Notes: generated from the letters alone by a model not told the origin. Shown: positions 50,112 through 57,928, counted from the first letter of the stretch. The stretch is 64,000 nucleotides of DNA from Aquificota bacterium (GCA_030549905.1 JAUQQK010000001.1:163331-227330); one strand, 5' to 3'. Numbers and translations are program-made.

Positions 50112-51485
50112 ATGCTTCTTGCCTTCATAATCCTCTACATGCTTGGGGTTTTGCTTCTTGGTTTTATTGCCAGCACCTTTGTGAAAAACTCAAAAGATTA
50201 CCTGCTGGCAGGCAAAAGCCTTCCTCTTTATATGGCAACCTTTGTCACCTTTGCCACCTGGTTTGGCTCAGAAACAGTTCTGGGCGCATCTTCTGTCTTT
50301 GCAAGGGAGGGACTTTTAGGTGTTATAGAAGACCCCTTTGGGGCAAGCCTGTGCCTTATACTCATAGGCCTCTTCTTTGCCAGACCGCTTTATAGGCTTA
50401 ACCTTCTTACAATTGGAGACTTTTACAGGCTCGTTTACGATAGAAGGACTGAGGTGGTAGCAAGCCTTATGATGGTAGCCTCTTACTTTGGCTGGGTGGC
50501 AGCCCAGTTTGTAGCTATAGGTGTGATACTTAAGGTAGTGTTAGGTATTCCTCAGTATGTGGGAATTGTGGTGGGCTTCCTTGTAGTGCTTTTATATACC
50601 TTTTTAGGTGGTATGTGGGCTGTATCTCTTACAGATTTCCTTCAGACAATAATGATAATCCTTGGTCTTTCTGTAGCACTTTTTGAGGTCTCTTCAGGCT
50701 TTTCTGAGCTTTTGCCCACCATAAAGGCTCAGCCTCCAGATTTTTACCGCTTTTTACCAGAGGCTTCGCTAAAGGATATTCTTTTGTATATTTCCGCCTG
50801 GATTACCATAGGGCTTGGCTCCATTCCCCAGCAGGATGTCTTTCAAAGGGTGATGTCCTCAAGAAGCGAGAGGGTCGCAGTGCTTTCTACCATACTGGGT
50901 GGTTTTATGTATCTGACAGTTGCCCTCATTCCCCTAATGCTTGCCCTCTTTGCAAGAACTAAATATCCAGAACTTTTGGAAACTGACCCACAGCTTATGC
51001 TTCCCACCATGATACTGGAGCATGCAAGCCTGCTTACAAAGGTGCTTTTTTTTGGTGCTTTGCTTTCTGCCATCATGAGCACCGCCAGCGCTGCAGTGCT
51101 TGCCCCCGCCTCCGTGCTAAGCGAAAACCTCATAAGACCCCACCTCAAAAACCTTTCAGATAGAGGCTTTCTATGGCTTACAAGGCTCTGCGTGCTTCTG
51201 ATAGCTCTTGTGTCCCTTGCCTTTGCCCTTTCCGGTGAGTCCATATACCGCCTGGTGGGAAGCTCCTCAGCCCTGAGCCTTGTTTCCCTTTTTGTTCCTC
51301 TTGTAGCTGGCCTTTACTTTAAAGGTGCAAACCCAGCTTCTGCCATAGCCTCCATGCTAACAGGGTTCTCTTTGTGGGCTGTGTTTGAATATGCATTTCA
51401 CAATGAGTTCGCCCTGCTTGTGGGCTTTACAGGAAGCATATTAACCTACGTGCTGGTGAGCCTTCTATGGAAGTATATGCGTTGA
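50112..51485 (+). CDS. Sodium:solute symporter (SSS family)
   Basis: A 457-residue protein with about thirteen membrane helices and the SSS signature ('GGMWAVSLTDFLQTIMIILGL', 'SIPQQDVFQRVMSSRSERVAV', 'FGALLSAIMSTASAAVLAPASVL'). Sodium-site Ser/Ala residues in the last segment are present. Substrate not known. TAAAAT (50100-50105), overlapping the MFS stop, ends 6 bases before the ATG. Overlaps the aldolase gene by 19 bases. Confidence 0.88.
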   Translation: MLLAFIILYMLGVLLLGFIASTFVKNSKDYLLAGKSLPLYMATFVTFATWFGSETVLGASSVFAREGLLGVIEDPFGASLCLILIGLFFARPLYRLNLLTIGDFYRLVYDRRTEVVASLMMVASYFGWVAAQFVAIGVILKVVLGIPQYVGIVVGFLVVLLYTFLGGMWAVSLTDFLQTIMIILGLSVALFEVSSGFSELLPTIKAQPPDFYRFLPEASLKDILLYISAWITIGLGSIPQQDVFQRVMSSRSERVAVLSTILGGFMYLTVALIPLMLALFARTKYPELLETDPQLMLPTMILEHASLLTKVLFFGALLSAIMSTASAAVLAPASVLSENLIRPHLKNLSDRGFLWLTRLCVLLIALVSLAFALSGESIYRLVGSSSALSLVSLFVPLVAGLYFKGANPASAIASMLTGFSLWAVFEYAFHNEFALLVGFTGSILTYVLVSLLWKYMR

Positions 51486-52024
51486 AGAGGCTTATAGAGG
51501 TGGGAAGGCTTCTCTATCAAGAAGAGCTGGTGGATGCAAGGGCTGGAAATCTATCTTACAGGCTTGGCGAGCATATGCTTATTACCAGAAGAGGCTCTCA
51601 TCTTGGTCTTCTTCAGGAATGGGATTTTATAGAGGTTCCTGTAGAAGGTAAAAGCCCTCTTGAAGAGAGGGCTTCTTCTGAACTTGTGGTCCACAGGCTC
51701 ATATACCTGCATACGGACCATAGAAGCGTAGTGCATGCACACCCTATAAGTGCGATTCTTCTTTCTTTTCACACAGACCTTATTGAACCTGCAGATTCAG
51801 AGGGTAGAGAGCTTCTCGGATATGTAAAAGTGATACCCCACCTGCCTTCTGGCTCCGAAGAGCTTGCAAAGGCAGTATCTGAAGCCCTCAAGGAAAAAAA
51901 CCTTGTAGTGGTGCGTTCTCATGGTGTTTTTTCCGCAGACAAAGACCCCTTCAAAGCCTACAGCCACATATCAGTGCTTGAGCGCTCCTGCAGTATAATT
52001 CTCAAATTATGCTCCTTCTCATAA
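51467..52024 (+). CDS. Class II aldolase / adducin-family protein (FucA-like)
   Basis: A 185-residue protein of the AraD/FucA family: 'LVDARAGNLSYRLGEHMLITRRGSHLGLL', the zinc ligands in 'VVHAHPISAILLSF', and 'VVVRSHGVFSADKDPFKAY' with the third His and a following Glu. Fuculose-phosphate aldolase or methylthioribulose-phosphate dehydratase are the likely candidates; the residues do not decide. It overlaps the symporter gene by 19 bases and is probably co-translated. Confidence 0.82.
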   Translation: MEVYALKRLIEVGRLLYQEELVDARAGNLSYRLGEHMLITRRGSHLGLLQEWDFIEVPVEGKSPLEERASSELVVHRLIYLHTDHRSVVHAHPISAILLSFHTDLIEPADSEGRELLGYVKVIPHLPSGSEELAKAVSEALKEKNLVVVRSHGVFSADKDPFKAYSHISVLERSCSIILKLCSFS

Positions 52025-52045
52025 AACCGCACACAGGATTTCCCT

Positions 52046-52051
52046 TAAAAT
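52046..52051 (+). promoter_or_regulatory. -10 box of the GcvH-like gene
   Basis: TAAAAT ending 7 bases before the ATG at 52059; the next 7 bases ACTCACC have no Shine-Dalgarno. The gene upstream ends at 52024. Confidence 0.45.
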
Positions 52052-52058
52052 ACTCACC

Positions 52059-52505
52059 ATGGGAGAGGTAGCATACAGAGGCTGTAAAATCCCTGAGAAC
52101 CTTTATTACGATATAGAAAATCAGGTCTGGTATAGACTTGAACCCGATGGAACTGTGGTGGTTGGTGCCACAGACATAGGTCAGACAAGGGCGGGAAGGA
52201 TGGTAAATGTGCGTATAAAACCTCCCGGCAAGCATGTGCCAAAAGGAAAACCTATTGCCAGCCTTGAAAGCGGCAAATGGACAGGTCCTGTACCGGCGGT
52301 GATTGAAGGGGAAGTGGTGGAAAGAAATGAAGAACTTTTTGACACACCAGACCTGATAAACGATGACCCTTACGGAAGAGGCTGGATTGCAAGGATAAAA
52401 CCCACCAATCTGGAAAGAGATTTAAAGGACTTGACTACGGGTGCGGAAGCCGTCCAGAAGATGAAAGAATACATAGAAAGGGAAGGTGTGGAGTGTGGAA
52501 CGTAG
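52059..52505 (+). CDS. GcvH-like lipoate-binding protein (LbpA-type candidate)
   Basis: A 148-residue lipoyl-domain protein of the GcvH type. The lipoylated Lys is in 'ASLESGKWTGPVPAVIEGEVVERN' rather than the 'ESVKAASD' typical of glycine-cleavage GcvH. 'GATDIGQTRAGRMVNVRIKPPG' and 'DDPYGRGWIARI' are conserved parts. The Gly-Lys-Trp-x-Gly-Pro form is what I remember from LbpA proteins of the sulfur-oxidising heterodisulfide reductase-like (sHdr) pathway; Aquificales have several GcvH paralogs. No hdr genes are in this window. Confidence 0.8.
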   Translation: MGEVAYRGCKIPENLYYDIENQVWYRLEPDGTVVVGATDIGQTRAGRMVNVRIKPPGKHVPKGKPIASLESGKWTGPVPAVIEGEVVERNEELFDTPDLINDDPYGRGWIARIKPTNLERDLKDLTTGAEAVQKMKEYIEREGVECGT

Positions 52506-52506
52506 G

Positions 52507-52986
52507 CTAAGGACACCTGAACTTTTCCTTAAGTTTTCCCTCCACATAAGGATGTACCAAGCCCTTCAAACAACCGCAGTAGCTTGCTATGTCCCTTACT
52601 ATAGTGGAGCTGATATGTATGTAGTCCTGAGAGGGCATCATAAAAACCGTTTCCACCTTTGCCAGCTTGAAATTGTTTAAGGCTATCTGAAGCTCATACT
52701 CAAAGTCTGTAAAGAGCCTTACCCCACGCACTATTACCTCAATACCCTCTGACTTCATAAAATCCACCAGTAGCCCATCAAAACCCTTAACTTCCACTCC
52801 TTCCGCACCCTCCACCATCTTGCTGAACATATCCACCCTCTCCTCCATGGTAAAAAGCAGGTTTTTCCTCGGGTTTTTTGCCACAGCCACCACAAGCCTG
52901 TCAAAGAGCCTACTTGCCCTTTTTACTATGTCAAGGTGTCCAAGGTGAGGTGGGTCAAAGGTGCCGGGATATACAGCCTTCTTCAT
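52507..52986 (-). CDS. coaD: Phosphopantetheine adenylyltransferase
   Basis: A 159-residue enzyme from ATG 52986 ('MKKAVYPGTFDPPHLGH'); a further upstream ATG in frame would add five residues, but GGAGG placement favours 52986. Motifs: GTFDPPHLGH nucleotide site, 'VAKNPRKNLLF', 'VRGVRLFTDFEYE', 'DYIHISSTIVRDI'. It makes dephospho-CoA from phosphopantetheine. It overlaps rsmD by 4 bases. Convergent end with the GcvH-like gene. Confidence 0.95.
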   Translation of the reverse strand: MKKAVYPGTFDPPHLGHLDIVKRASRLFDRLVVAVAKNPRKNLLFTMEERVDMFSKMVEGAEGVEVKGFDGLLVDFMKSEGIEVIVRGVRLFTDFEYELQIALNNFKLAKVETVFMMPSQDYIHISSTIVRDIASYCGCLKGLVHPYVEGKLKEKFRCP

Positions 52987-53441
52987 TCTTCCTTCCTCCA
53001 TATGGACAGGGCGGTATCACCGTAAACCTTTTTCTTATCTGCGGAAAAGTCTAATTTACTGCTATGTTCTAATATAAAAATTCCCCCACTGTTTAGCCTT
53101 TTTAATGCAAGTTCAATCAATTTTTGATAATCTTCAAAGGAATAAGGAGGGTCAGCAAAGATTACATCCCAGCTATCTTCTGTTGATGCTAAAAACTTAA
53201 GTGCGTCAGAAACTACCACCTTTTGTCCTCCCAACTCCCTTATTTTACCTGCCAGCTTAGGATTTAATTCCACAAAAACCACATGAGCTCCCCTCTCTTG
53301 AGCAGACAAACCCACCTGACCCGTCCCGGCAAACAGGTCTAAGAAACTTAAACCTTCAACGTCTCCGAGCATGTTAAAGATAGCCTGCAGGACAAGGTTA
53401 GAGGTGGGTCTAATTTTTTGTTTTTTGCTTGCTTTTCTCAC
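52983..53441 (-). CDS. rsmD: 16S rRNA (guanine966-N2)-methyltransferase RsmD
   Basis: A 152-residue SAM methyltransferase, started at GTG 53441. Motifs: 'RPTSNLVLQAIFNML' (RNA contact), SAM loop 'FLDLFAGTGQVGLSAQERGA', catalytic 'FADPPYSFEDY'. The usual N-terminal strand with 'IAGKYRGRKL' is missing, making it about 30 residues shorter than most. The GTG has no Shine-Dalgarno; TATAAT (minus 53449-53454) ends 7 bases before it. coaD next to rsmD is a common pair. Confidence 0.88.
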   Translation of the reverse strand: MRKASKKQKIRPTSNLVLQAIFNMLGDVEGLSFLDLFAGTGQVGLSAQERGAHVVFVELNPKLAGKIRELGGQKVVVSDALKFLASTEDSWDVIFADPPYSFEDYQKLIELALKRLNSGGIFILEHSSKLDFSADKKKVYGDTALSIWRKEE

Positions 53442-53448
53442 AAAAAGT

Positions 53449-53456
53449 ATTATAAT
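53449..53456. promoter_or_regulatory. Overlapping symmetric -10 boxes for rsmD and speD
   Basis: ATTATAAT holds TATAAT on both strands: minus 53449-53454 toward rsmD and plus 53451-53456 toward speD. On the plus strand TTGCTT (53429-53434) lies 16 bases upstream, a plausible -35. Same sequence as between tRNA-Ser and ppx. Confidence 0.55.
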
Positions 53457-53460
53457 TTAT

Positions 53461-53476
53461 CCTTCTGTTTTGAAGG
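53461..53476 (+). promoter_or_regulatory. Leader hairpin before the speD upstream frame
   Basis: CCTTC-TGTTTT-GAAGG forms a 5-base-pair stem that covers the first bases of the GAAGGAGG ribosome site of the small upstream frame. It could hide that site in a temperature- or factor-dependent way; the predicted 5' end lies close to or inside its first arm, so it may be only partial. Confidence 0.35.
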
Positions 53477-53486
53477 AGGTTTTGTT

Positions 53487-53567
53487 ATGAGGTGGCTTTT
53501 AGCCCTTGCAAGAAAACTTGAAAAGGAGGAGAACAAATGGCAAAAGCCCTCGGACTGCATATCATAG
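53487..53567 (+). CDS. Small upstream open frame overlapping speD
   Basis: A 26-codon frame: ATG at 53487, 7 bases after AAGGAGG, ending TAG at 53567, thus overlapping the first 31 bases of speD in another frame. It starts Met-Arg-Trp-Leu-Leu-Ala and is followed by a Lys/Glu-rich helix. The speD start at 53537 has its own GGAGGAG site. A leader peptide controlling S-adenosylmethionine decarboxylase is possible; chance cannot be ruled out. Confidence 0.4.
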   Translation: MRWLLALARKLEKEENKWQKPSDCIS

Positions 53568-53932
53568 CAGACCTTTATGGTGTCCACCCTGACCTGATTG
53601 ACAGGGTGGAGGATGTGCGTCAGCTCCTCGAGAGCGCCGTAAAGGTTGCAGACCTCACCAAGATTTCCTCTCACTACTTCCAGTTCCAGCCTCATGGTGC
53701 CACGGGCGTGGTCCTGCTGGCAGAATCTCACATCTCCATTCACACATGGCCGGAGCATGGACTTGCTACTGTGGATGTATATACCTGCGGAGACCCCAGC
53801 AAGGCCTACAGGGCTATGGATTACATCATCTCTACCCTTGAGCCCACAAGGGTGGACAAGCAGGTGCATGAGAGGGGCTTGGTGGGACAGTCCGAGGAGC
53901 AGGAATTGCGAAGTATTTTGCTAAATGTTTAA
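53537..53932 (+). CDS. speD: S-adenosylmethionine decarboxylase proenzyme
   Basis: A 131-residue class 1B SpeD. The self-cleavage site is Glu63-Ser64 in 'LAESHISIHTWPEHG'; the serine becomes the pyruvoyl group. 'DVYTCGDPSKAY' holds the catalytic cysteine. It gives decarboxylated S-adenosylmethionine for spermidine and longer polyamines, important in thermophiles. Strong Shine-Dalgarno. Overlaps the convergent amidotransferase gene by 12 bases. Confidence 0.95.
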   Translation: MAKALGLHIIADLYGVHPDLIDRVEDVRQLLESAVKVADLTKISSHYFQFQPHGATGVVLLAESHISIHTWPEHGLATVDVYTCGDPSKAYRAMDYIISTLEPTRVDKQVHERGLVGQSEEQELRSILLNV

Positions 53933-54595
53933 AAGCCTTTTTATAAGAGAGCGGAGTAGGTTTTTATGCTCCGCTCCATCGTATTTTAACAGTTCTTCAG
54001 CTGATATACCTTCTTTCATAAGCTCGTCCATATATTCCTGAGCCCATTCTTGAGCCATTTTTCTATCCACCTCTATATGAAACTGCAAGCCCACAGCCCT
54101 TTCATAGACAAAGGCTTGATTTTCATACTTTTCTGATGAATATATCCTGAGGGCTTCCTTTGGAAGGTCAAAGGTATCTCCGTGCCATTGAAAAACCGTC
54201 AAACGCTGTGGAAAATCTGAAAAGTATGGATGCTCACCCACCTTATAGACTTCAAACCAACCTATTTCCTTACCCTTGCCTCCTTTATAGACACTTGCCC
54301 CAAGCACCTTTGCCAGCATCTGAGCACCAAGACATATACCTATCAAGGGAATTTTTTCCCTTAAGGCTTTTTCTATAAGTCTGTATTCGTAAGAGAGGAA
54401 GGGATATGTGTTTTCTTCGTATGCACCCATATACCCGCCCAGCACCACTACCAAAGCGTATTCTTCAAGAGGTCTTTTTAAGGTCTGACCTTCTGCAGTG
54501 TCAAGGTATTCCACCTTAAAACCAAACTCCTTCAGAAGGGGTTCCAGAAGACCCAGATGTTCAATCCTAACATGCCTAACTGCCAAAGCTCTCAT
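53921..54595 (-). CDS. Class I glutamine amidotransferase (GuaA-N-like)
   Basis: A 224-residue protein from ATG 54595, chosen as GGAGG lies 6 bases upstream; the frame is open a little further. Nucleophile Cys in 'GICLGAQMLAKVLG', His and Glu in 'LQFHIEVDRK'. It is the stand-alone amidotransferase kind (YfeJ/GMP-synthase-like), not joined to a synthetase. The substrate is unknown. Overlaps the DUF488 gene by 20 bases. Confidence 0.82.
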   Translation of the reverse strand: MRALAVRHVRIEHLGLLEPLLKEFGFKVEYLDTAEGQTLKRPLEEYALVVVLGGYMGAYEENTYPFLSYEYRLIEKALREKIPLIGICLGAQMLAKVLGASVYKGGKGKEIGWFEVYKVGEHPYFSDFPQRLTVFQWHGDTFDLPKEALRIYSSEKYENQAFVYERAVGLQFHIEVDRKMAQEWAQEYMDELMKEGISAEELLKYDGAEHKNLLRSLIKRLLNI

Positions 54596-54959
54596 CTTTA
54601 GCCTCCAGAATCTTTTCAATAAATTCCTTTAAAACCATTGCATTGTTATGCACTTCATCCTTTGAAGAGTAAAGCAAAGTAAGGTTTCCCTTAGTTGCCA
54701 ATTCAACCAGCTTTAAAATAGTTTCACCTTTTTCCTTCAACTCTTCCATATACCTCCTCTTGAACTCCTCAAACTTCTCAGGTCTGTGGCAAAACCATTT
54801 TCTTAAATCATGGGAAGGTGCTACTTCCTTTAGCCATAAGTCAATACGAAGGTCCCCCTTTTTAACACCCCTAGGCCATAGCCTATCCACCAACACCCTT
54901 ATACCATCCTCTTCAGATGGTGGCTCATAAACACGCTTAACCCTTATCACTATAACCAT
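54576..54959 (-). CDS. DUF488-family protein (YeaO-like)
   Basis: A 127-residue protein with the DUF488 pattern 'IRVKRVYEPPSEEDGIRVLVDRLWPRGVKK', 'LWLKEVAPSHDLRKWF', and 'LTLLYSSKDEVHNNAMVLKEFI'. The role in the family is not known; a nucleic-acid-related or redox role has been guessed. It overlaps both neighbours and follows the nitrite reductase gene by 10 bases of overlap, so it may belong to the sigma-54 nitrogen operon. Confidence 0.85.
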   Translation of the reverse strand: MVIVIRVKRVYEPPSEEDGIRVLVDRLWPRGVKKGDLRIDLWLKEVAPSHDLRKWFCHRPEKFEEFKRRYMEELKEKGETILKLVELATKGNLTLLYSSKDEVHNNAMVLKEFIEKILEAKDESFGS

Positions 54960-57781
54960 TTTAAACCTAAAAGTAGAGCCTCCACATAACCTTCAAGCAC
55001 TTCAAGGGGAACCGTATCCACCTTCTTATCCCTTACAAACACATCCACTGCCAACTTTACCCTTCCATCCACCCTTATTTTTGTACCTACAAAACCCAAA
55101 TCTCCTGCCCCATGCTGACCACAGCCCTTTGCACAGCCAGACCAGTGCATCCTTATGGGCTTTTCTGTAGGCAACCTTTCAGAGAGGTATGTGGCAAGTC
55201 TTATGGCATCTGGTTTGTTTTCTATAACACCAAATGCACAGGTTTTACTACCCTGACAAGCCATAAGCCCCTGAAAGTATGTAGAGGAGGAGATGGAATA
55301 TTTATCAAATATGGGATCATTTAACAGCTCCGATAGGTTCTCTTCAGGCACATTTATTATGTATAGGTTTTGATATACGCTGAGTCTTAGCTCACCACTG
55401 CCGTATTTCCTTGCCAGATATGCCACCCTTTCAAGGTCTTCTCCGCTGAAGTTGCCTGCAGGCACAAGAAGACTAACCGCATAAAGCCCGTTCTTCTGCC
55501 TTATAAGCCCATACCTTTCACCACTGCCTTCCACCAAATCTTCGCCACGCCTCCATAGATTTCTCAAAAGCCTCCTTTCAAGTTCAGCCCTAAAGCCCTC
55601 TTGACCTAATTCCTTGATAAGGAAGTATAGCCTGTTTTTGCTTCTGTCTTCTCTATTTCCCAAATCTGCGTAGAGTTCAAAAACTGCCTTTGAAAGTTCC
55701 ACCGCCTCATAGGGTCTTACGAATATATCAATATCTAAAGCTTCTTGAGGACCTCCGGAACCTATCTTACCACCCGCATATACATTAAAGCCCAATATAC
55801 CTTCTTTTTCTGCAAGGTAAAAGCAAAGGTCGTTGTATTTACAGTTTATGGCATCTCTCTTAGAGCCAAGAAGGGCAAGGTTAAACTTCCTCGGTAAGTC
55901 TGCATACTGCCTTTTACCAAGAAAAACCTCGCTTATCCTCTTTGCTATGGGCACCGTGTCTATGAGGCTCTCCTCTACAAGCCCAGAAAGAGGGTCGCCT
56001 GTTATGTTTCTTATGTTGTCCATACCCGTCTGTAATGTGGTGAGCCCCACCGCATGAAGGGCATGAAGCACCTCAGGGAGGTCTTTTAGCTCTATCCATC
56101 TTAGTTGTACCTGCTGTCTTGAGGTAAGGTCTATGTGGTTTCTGCCAAACTTTTTTGAAATATGAGCAAGGACAAAGGCTTGTTCGGAGGTAAGCTTGCC
56201 GTGGGTTACCCTGACCCTAACCATAAAGTAGCCTGGCGTCGCCTTTCTGTAAAAAATTCCATACCACTTTAAGCCTATTTCTCTATCTTCTTCTGGAACC
56301 CTCTGCCAATCACCTGCCATAGCCCAGAGCTCCAGTTTTTTGAGTAGGTTGGTATCAAAAGGATGCCTTTGTTTCTTATACTCCTCTACCTTATTGACCC
56401 TTTTTGGCTTCCCCTTAACATGCTTTGTAAGTATGCCTTCAAGAAGCCCCATACAGCTTCCGCAGGAAGTGCCAGCCCTCGTTGCCCTTTGCACCTCTTC
56501 AAGGTTCTTTGCTCCAGCCTTTATAACCTTTACTATATCTCCGTAGGACACTACATTACAGTTGCATACAAGGTCCTCTTCTCTCAGCTCCCTTTCTTCT
56601 TCCACTATTAGGTCCTTTATCAAAAAGCTTCCATCTTTGACCACCTCCTGCCTTTTCAACATGCTGAGCATGCGCTCACTTCCTGCAAGGTTTCCGTATA
56701 AGAGCACACCTACAAGCCTTCTATCCTTTAACACCGCCTTTCTGTAGTTTTCCATATCCATGTAAAGCACCACCTCTTCCCCATCCTCTTCCTGCACCCT
56801 TCCTGCAGATAGAAGCTTTATACCAGCTACCTTGAGCATGGCGTATTCCGTAGAGCCCTCATACCTCTCCACGTTACCGAAGGCTATATTCTTCGCACAT
56901 ACCTTTACCTGCTCCATGATAGGTGCGAGTAAGCCGTAGGTCTTCCCCCTGTGTTCTATGCATTCACCCACCGCATACACATCCTGTCTTGAGGTCTCTA
57001 AATAATCATTGACAAGGATGCCCCTTCCGACCGCAAGCCCGCTTCTTTTAGCAAGCTCCGCATTCGGTTTTATGCCGGTTGCTACAAGGACAAAATCCAC
57101 ATCTAAAGTGTCTCCGCTGGAAAAGGCTATTCCTTCTACCTTCCTTTCCCCCAGTATATCCACCACCTGCCTTCCAAGAAGAAGTTTTACGCCCATTCCT
57201 TCTAACCTTCTCTTAAGCATATGGCTTGCCTGTCTGTCAAGCTGTCTTTCCATAAGTATGTCAATGATATGCACAAGATAAACCTCAAGACCAGCCTCCC
57301 TCAAAGCACATGCACTTTCTATACCCAAAAGACCTCCGCCTATAACAGCCACCCTCTTATATACTCGTGCATATTCAAGTATATCTAATGCATCCTTCAA
57401 AGTCCTTATAGCAAAAACGCCTCTCTTATCTAACCCCTTTACAGGTGGCATGTTTGGAAGGCTTCCTGTAGCCAAAACCAGTTTATCGTAGCTATAGAAC
57501 TCACCATCTGAGCTAACTATGAGCTTTTTATCGGGGAATATCCTCTCTATATGCACACCCAAATGCAGTTTTACGCCTTCCTCCTCATACTGGAGGTGTC
57601 TTTTTAGAATTAACTGGCTCGGTAGCTTTCTACCAGCTATTATGTCTGTTATGTATATCCTGTTATAGGGAAGGCTTTTCTCAGCACCAAAGACGTGTAT
57701 TTCAAAGGAAGGGTCCAGTTTTAAAAGTTCTTCCACCATAGCATACCCAGCCATGCCTGCACCCACTATAGCCACACGCAT
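54950..57781 (-). CDS. Assimilatory nitrite reductase, NirB-type flavoprotein fused to NirA-type siroheme reductase
   Basis: A 943-residue multidomain protein. Residues 1-390: FAD/NAD-dependent oxidoreductase ('VGAGMAGYAMVEEL', 'VIGGGLLGIESA', 'VYAVGECIEH'). About 402-450: BFD-like [2Fe-2S] domain with Cys406, Cys408, Cys440, Cys443. From about 475: siroheme-[4Fe-4S] reductase with two ferredoxin-like half domains, and cluster/siroheme ligands Cys842, Cys848, Cys883, Cys887. The double half-domain is as in NirA / sulfite reductase; E. coli NirB has only one. It reduces nitrite to ammonia, likely from NAD(P)H. AGGAGG precedes the ATG. Confidence 0.88.
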   Translation of the reverse strand: MRVAIVGAGMAGYAMVEELLKLDPSFEIHVFGAEKSLPYNRIYITDIIAGRKLPSQLILKRHLQYEEEGVKLHLGVHIERIFPDKKLIVSSDGEFYSYDKLVLATGSLPNMPPVKGLDKRGVFAIRTLKDALDILEYARVYKRVAVIGGGLLGIESACALREAGLEVYLVHIIDILMERQLDRQASHMLKRRLEGMGVKLLLGRQVVDILGERKVEGIAFSSGDTLDVDFVLVATGIKPNAELAKRSGLAVGRGILVNDYLETSRQDVYAVGECIEHRGKTYGLLAPIMEQVKVCAKNIAFGNVERYEGSTEYAMLKVAGIKLLSAGRVQEEDGEEVVLYMDMENYRKAVLKDRRLVGVLLYGNLAGSERMLSMLKRQEVVKDGSFLIKDLIVEEERELREEDLVCNCNVVSYGDIVKVIKAGAKNLEEVQRATRAGTSCGSCMGLLEGILTKHVKGKPKRVNKVEEYKKQRHPFDTNLLKKLELWAMAGDWQRVPEEDREIGLKWYGIFYRKATPGYFMVRVRVTHGKLTSEQAFVLAHISKKFGRNHIDLTSRQQVQLRWIELKDLPEVLHALHAVGLTTLQTGMDNIRNITGDPLSGLVEESLIDTVPIAKRISEVFLGKRQYADLPRKFNLALLGSKRDAINCKYNDLCFYLAEKEGILGFNVYAGGKIGSGGPQEALDIDIFVRPYEAVELSKAVFELYADLGNREDRSKNRLYFLIKELGQEGFRAELERRLLRNLWRRGEDLVEGSGERYGLIRQKNGLYAVSLLVPAGNFSGEDLERVAYLARKYGSGELRLSVYQNLYIINVPEENLSELLNDPIFDKYSISSSTYFQGLMACQGSKTCAFGVIENKPDAIRLATYLSERLPTEKPIRMHWSGCAKGCGQHGAGDLGFVGTKIRVDGRVKLAVDVFVRDKKVDTVPLEVLEGYVEALLLGLKWL

Positions 57782-57822
57782 CTTTAAGCCTCCTAAAACC
57801 TACTATCTCACCCATATATAGT

Positions 57823-57838
57823 TGCAAAGAAGATGCCA
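57823..57838 (-). promoter_or_regulatory. Sigma-54 promoter of the nitrite reductase operon
   Basis: On the minus strand TGGCATC-N4-TTGCA; GG (57837-57836) and GC (57825-57824) are 10 bases apart. The core is nearly the same as that of the dsrE-like operon. The start site would lie near 57812, giving a 30-base leader. Confidence 0.7.
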
Positions 57839-57900
57839 TCTTTAAACCCTTTCAAAGATGCTTGTTTAGTACCTTTCTCTTATGCTGGCTCCCACTCTTA

Positions 57901-57928
57901 TGTTTACAATTTTACATTTATGTTAACA
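57901..57928. promoter_or_regulatory. Candidate shared upstream activator sites
   Basis: TGTTTACA at 57901-57908 and TGTTAACA at 57921-57928, 20 bases apart start to start, which is about two helical turns, with a third TTTACA between. They lie roughly midway between the two divergent sigma-54 promoters. A role as activator sites is an inference from position. Confidence 0.4.
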
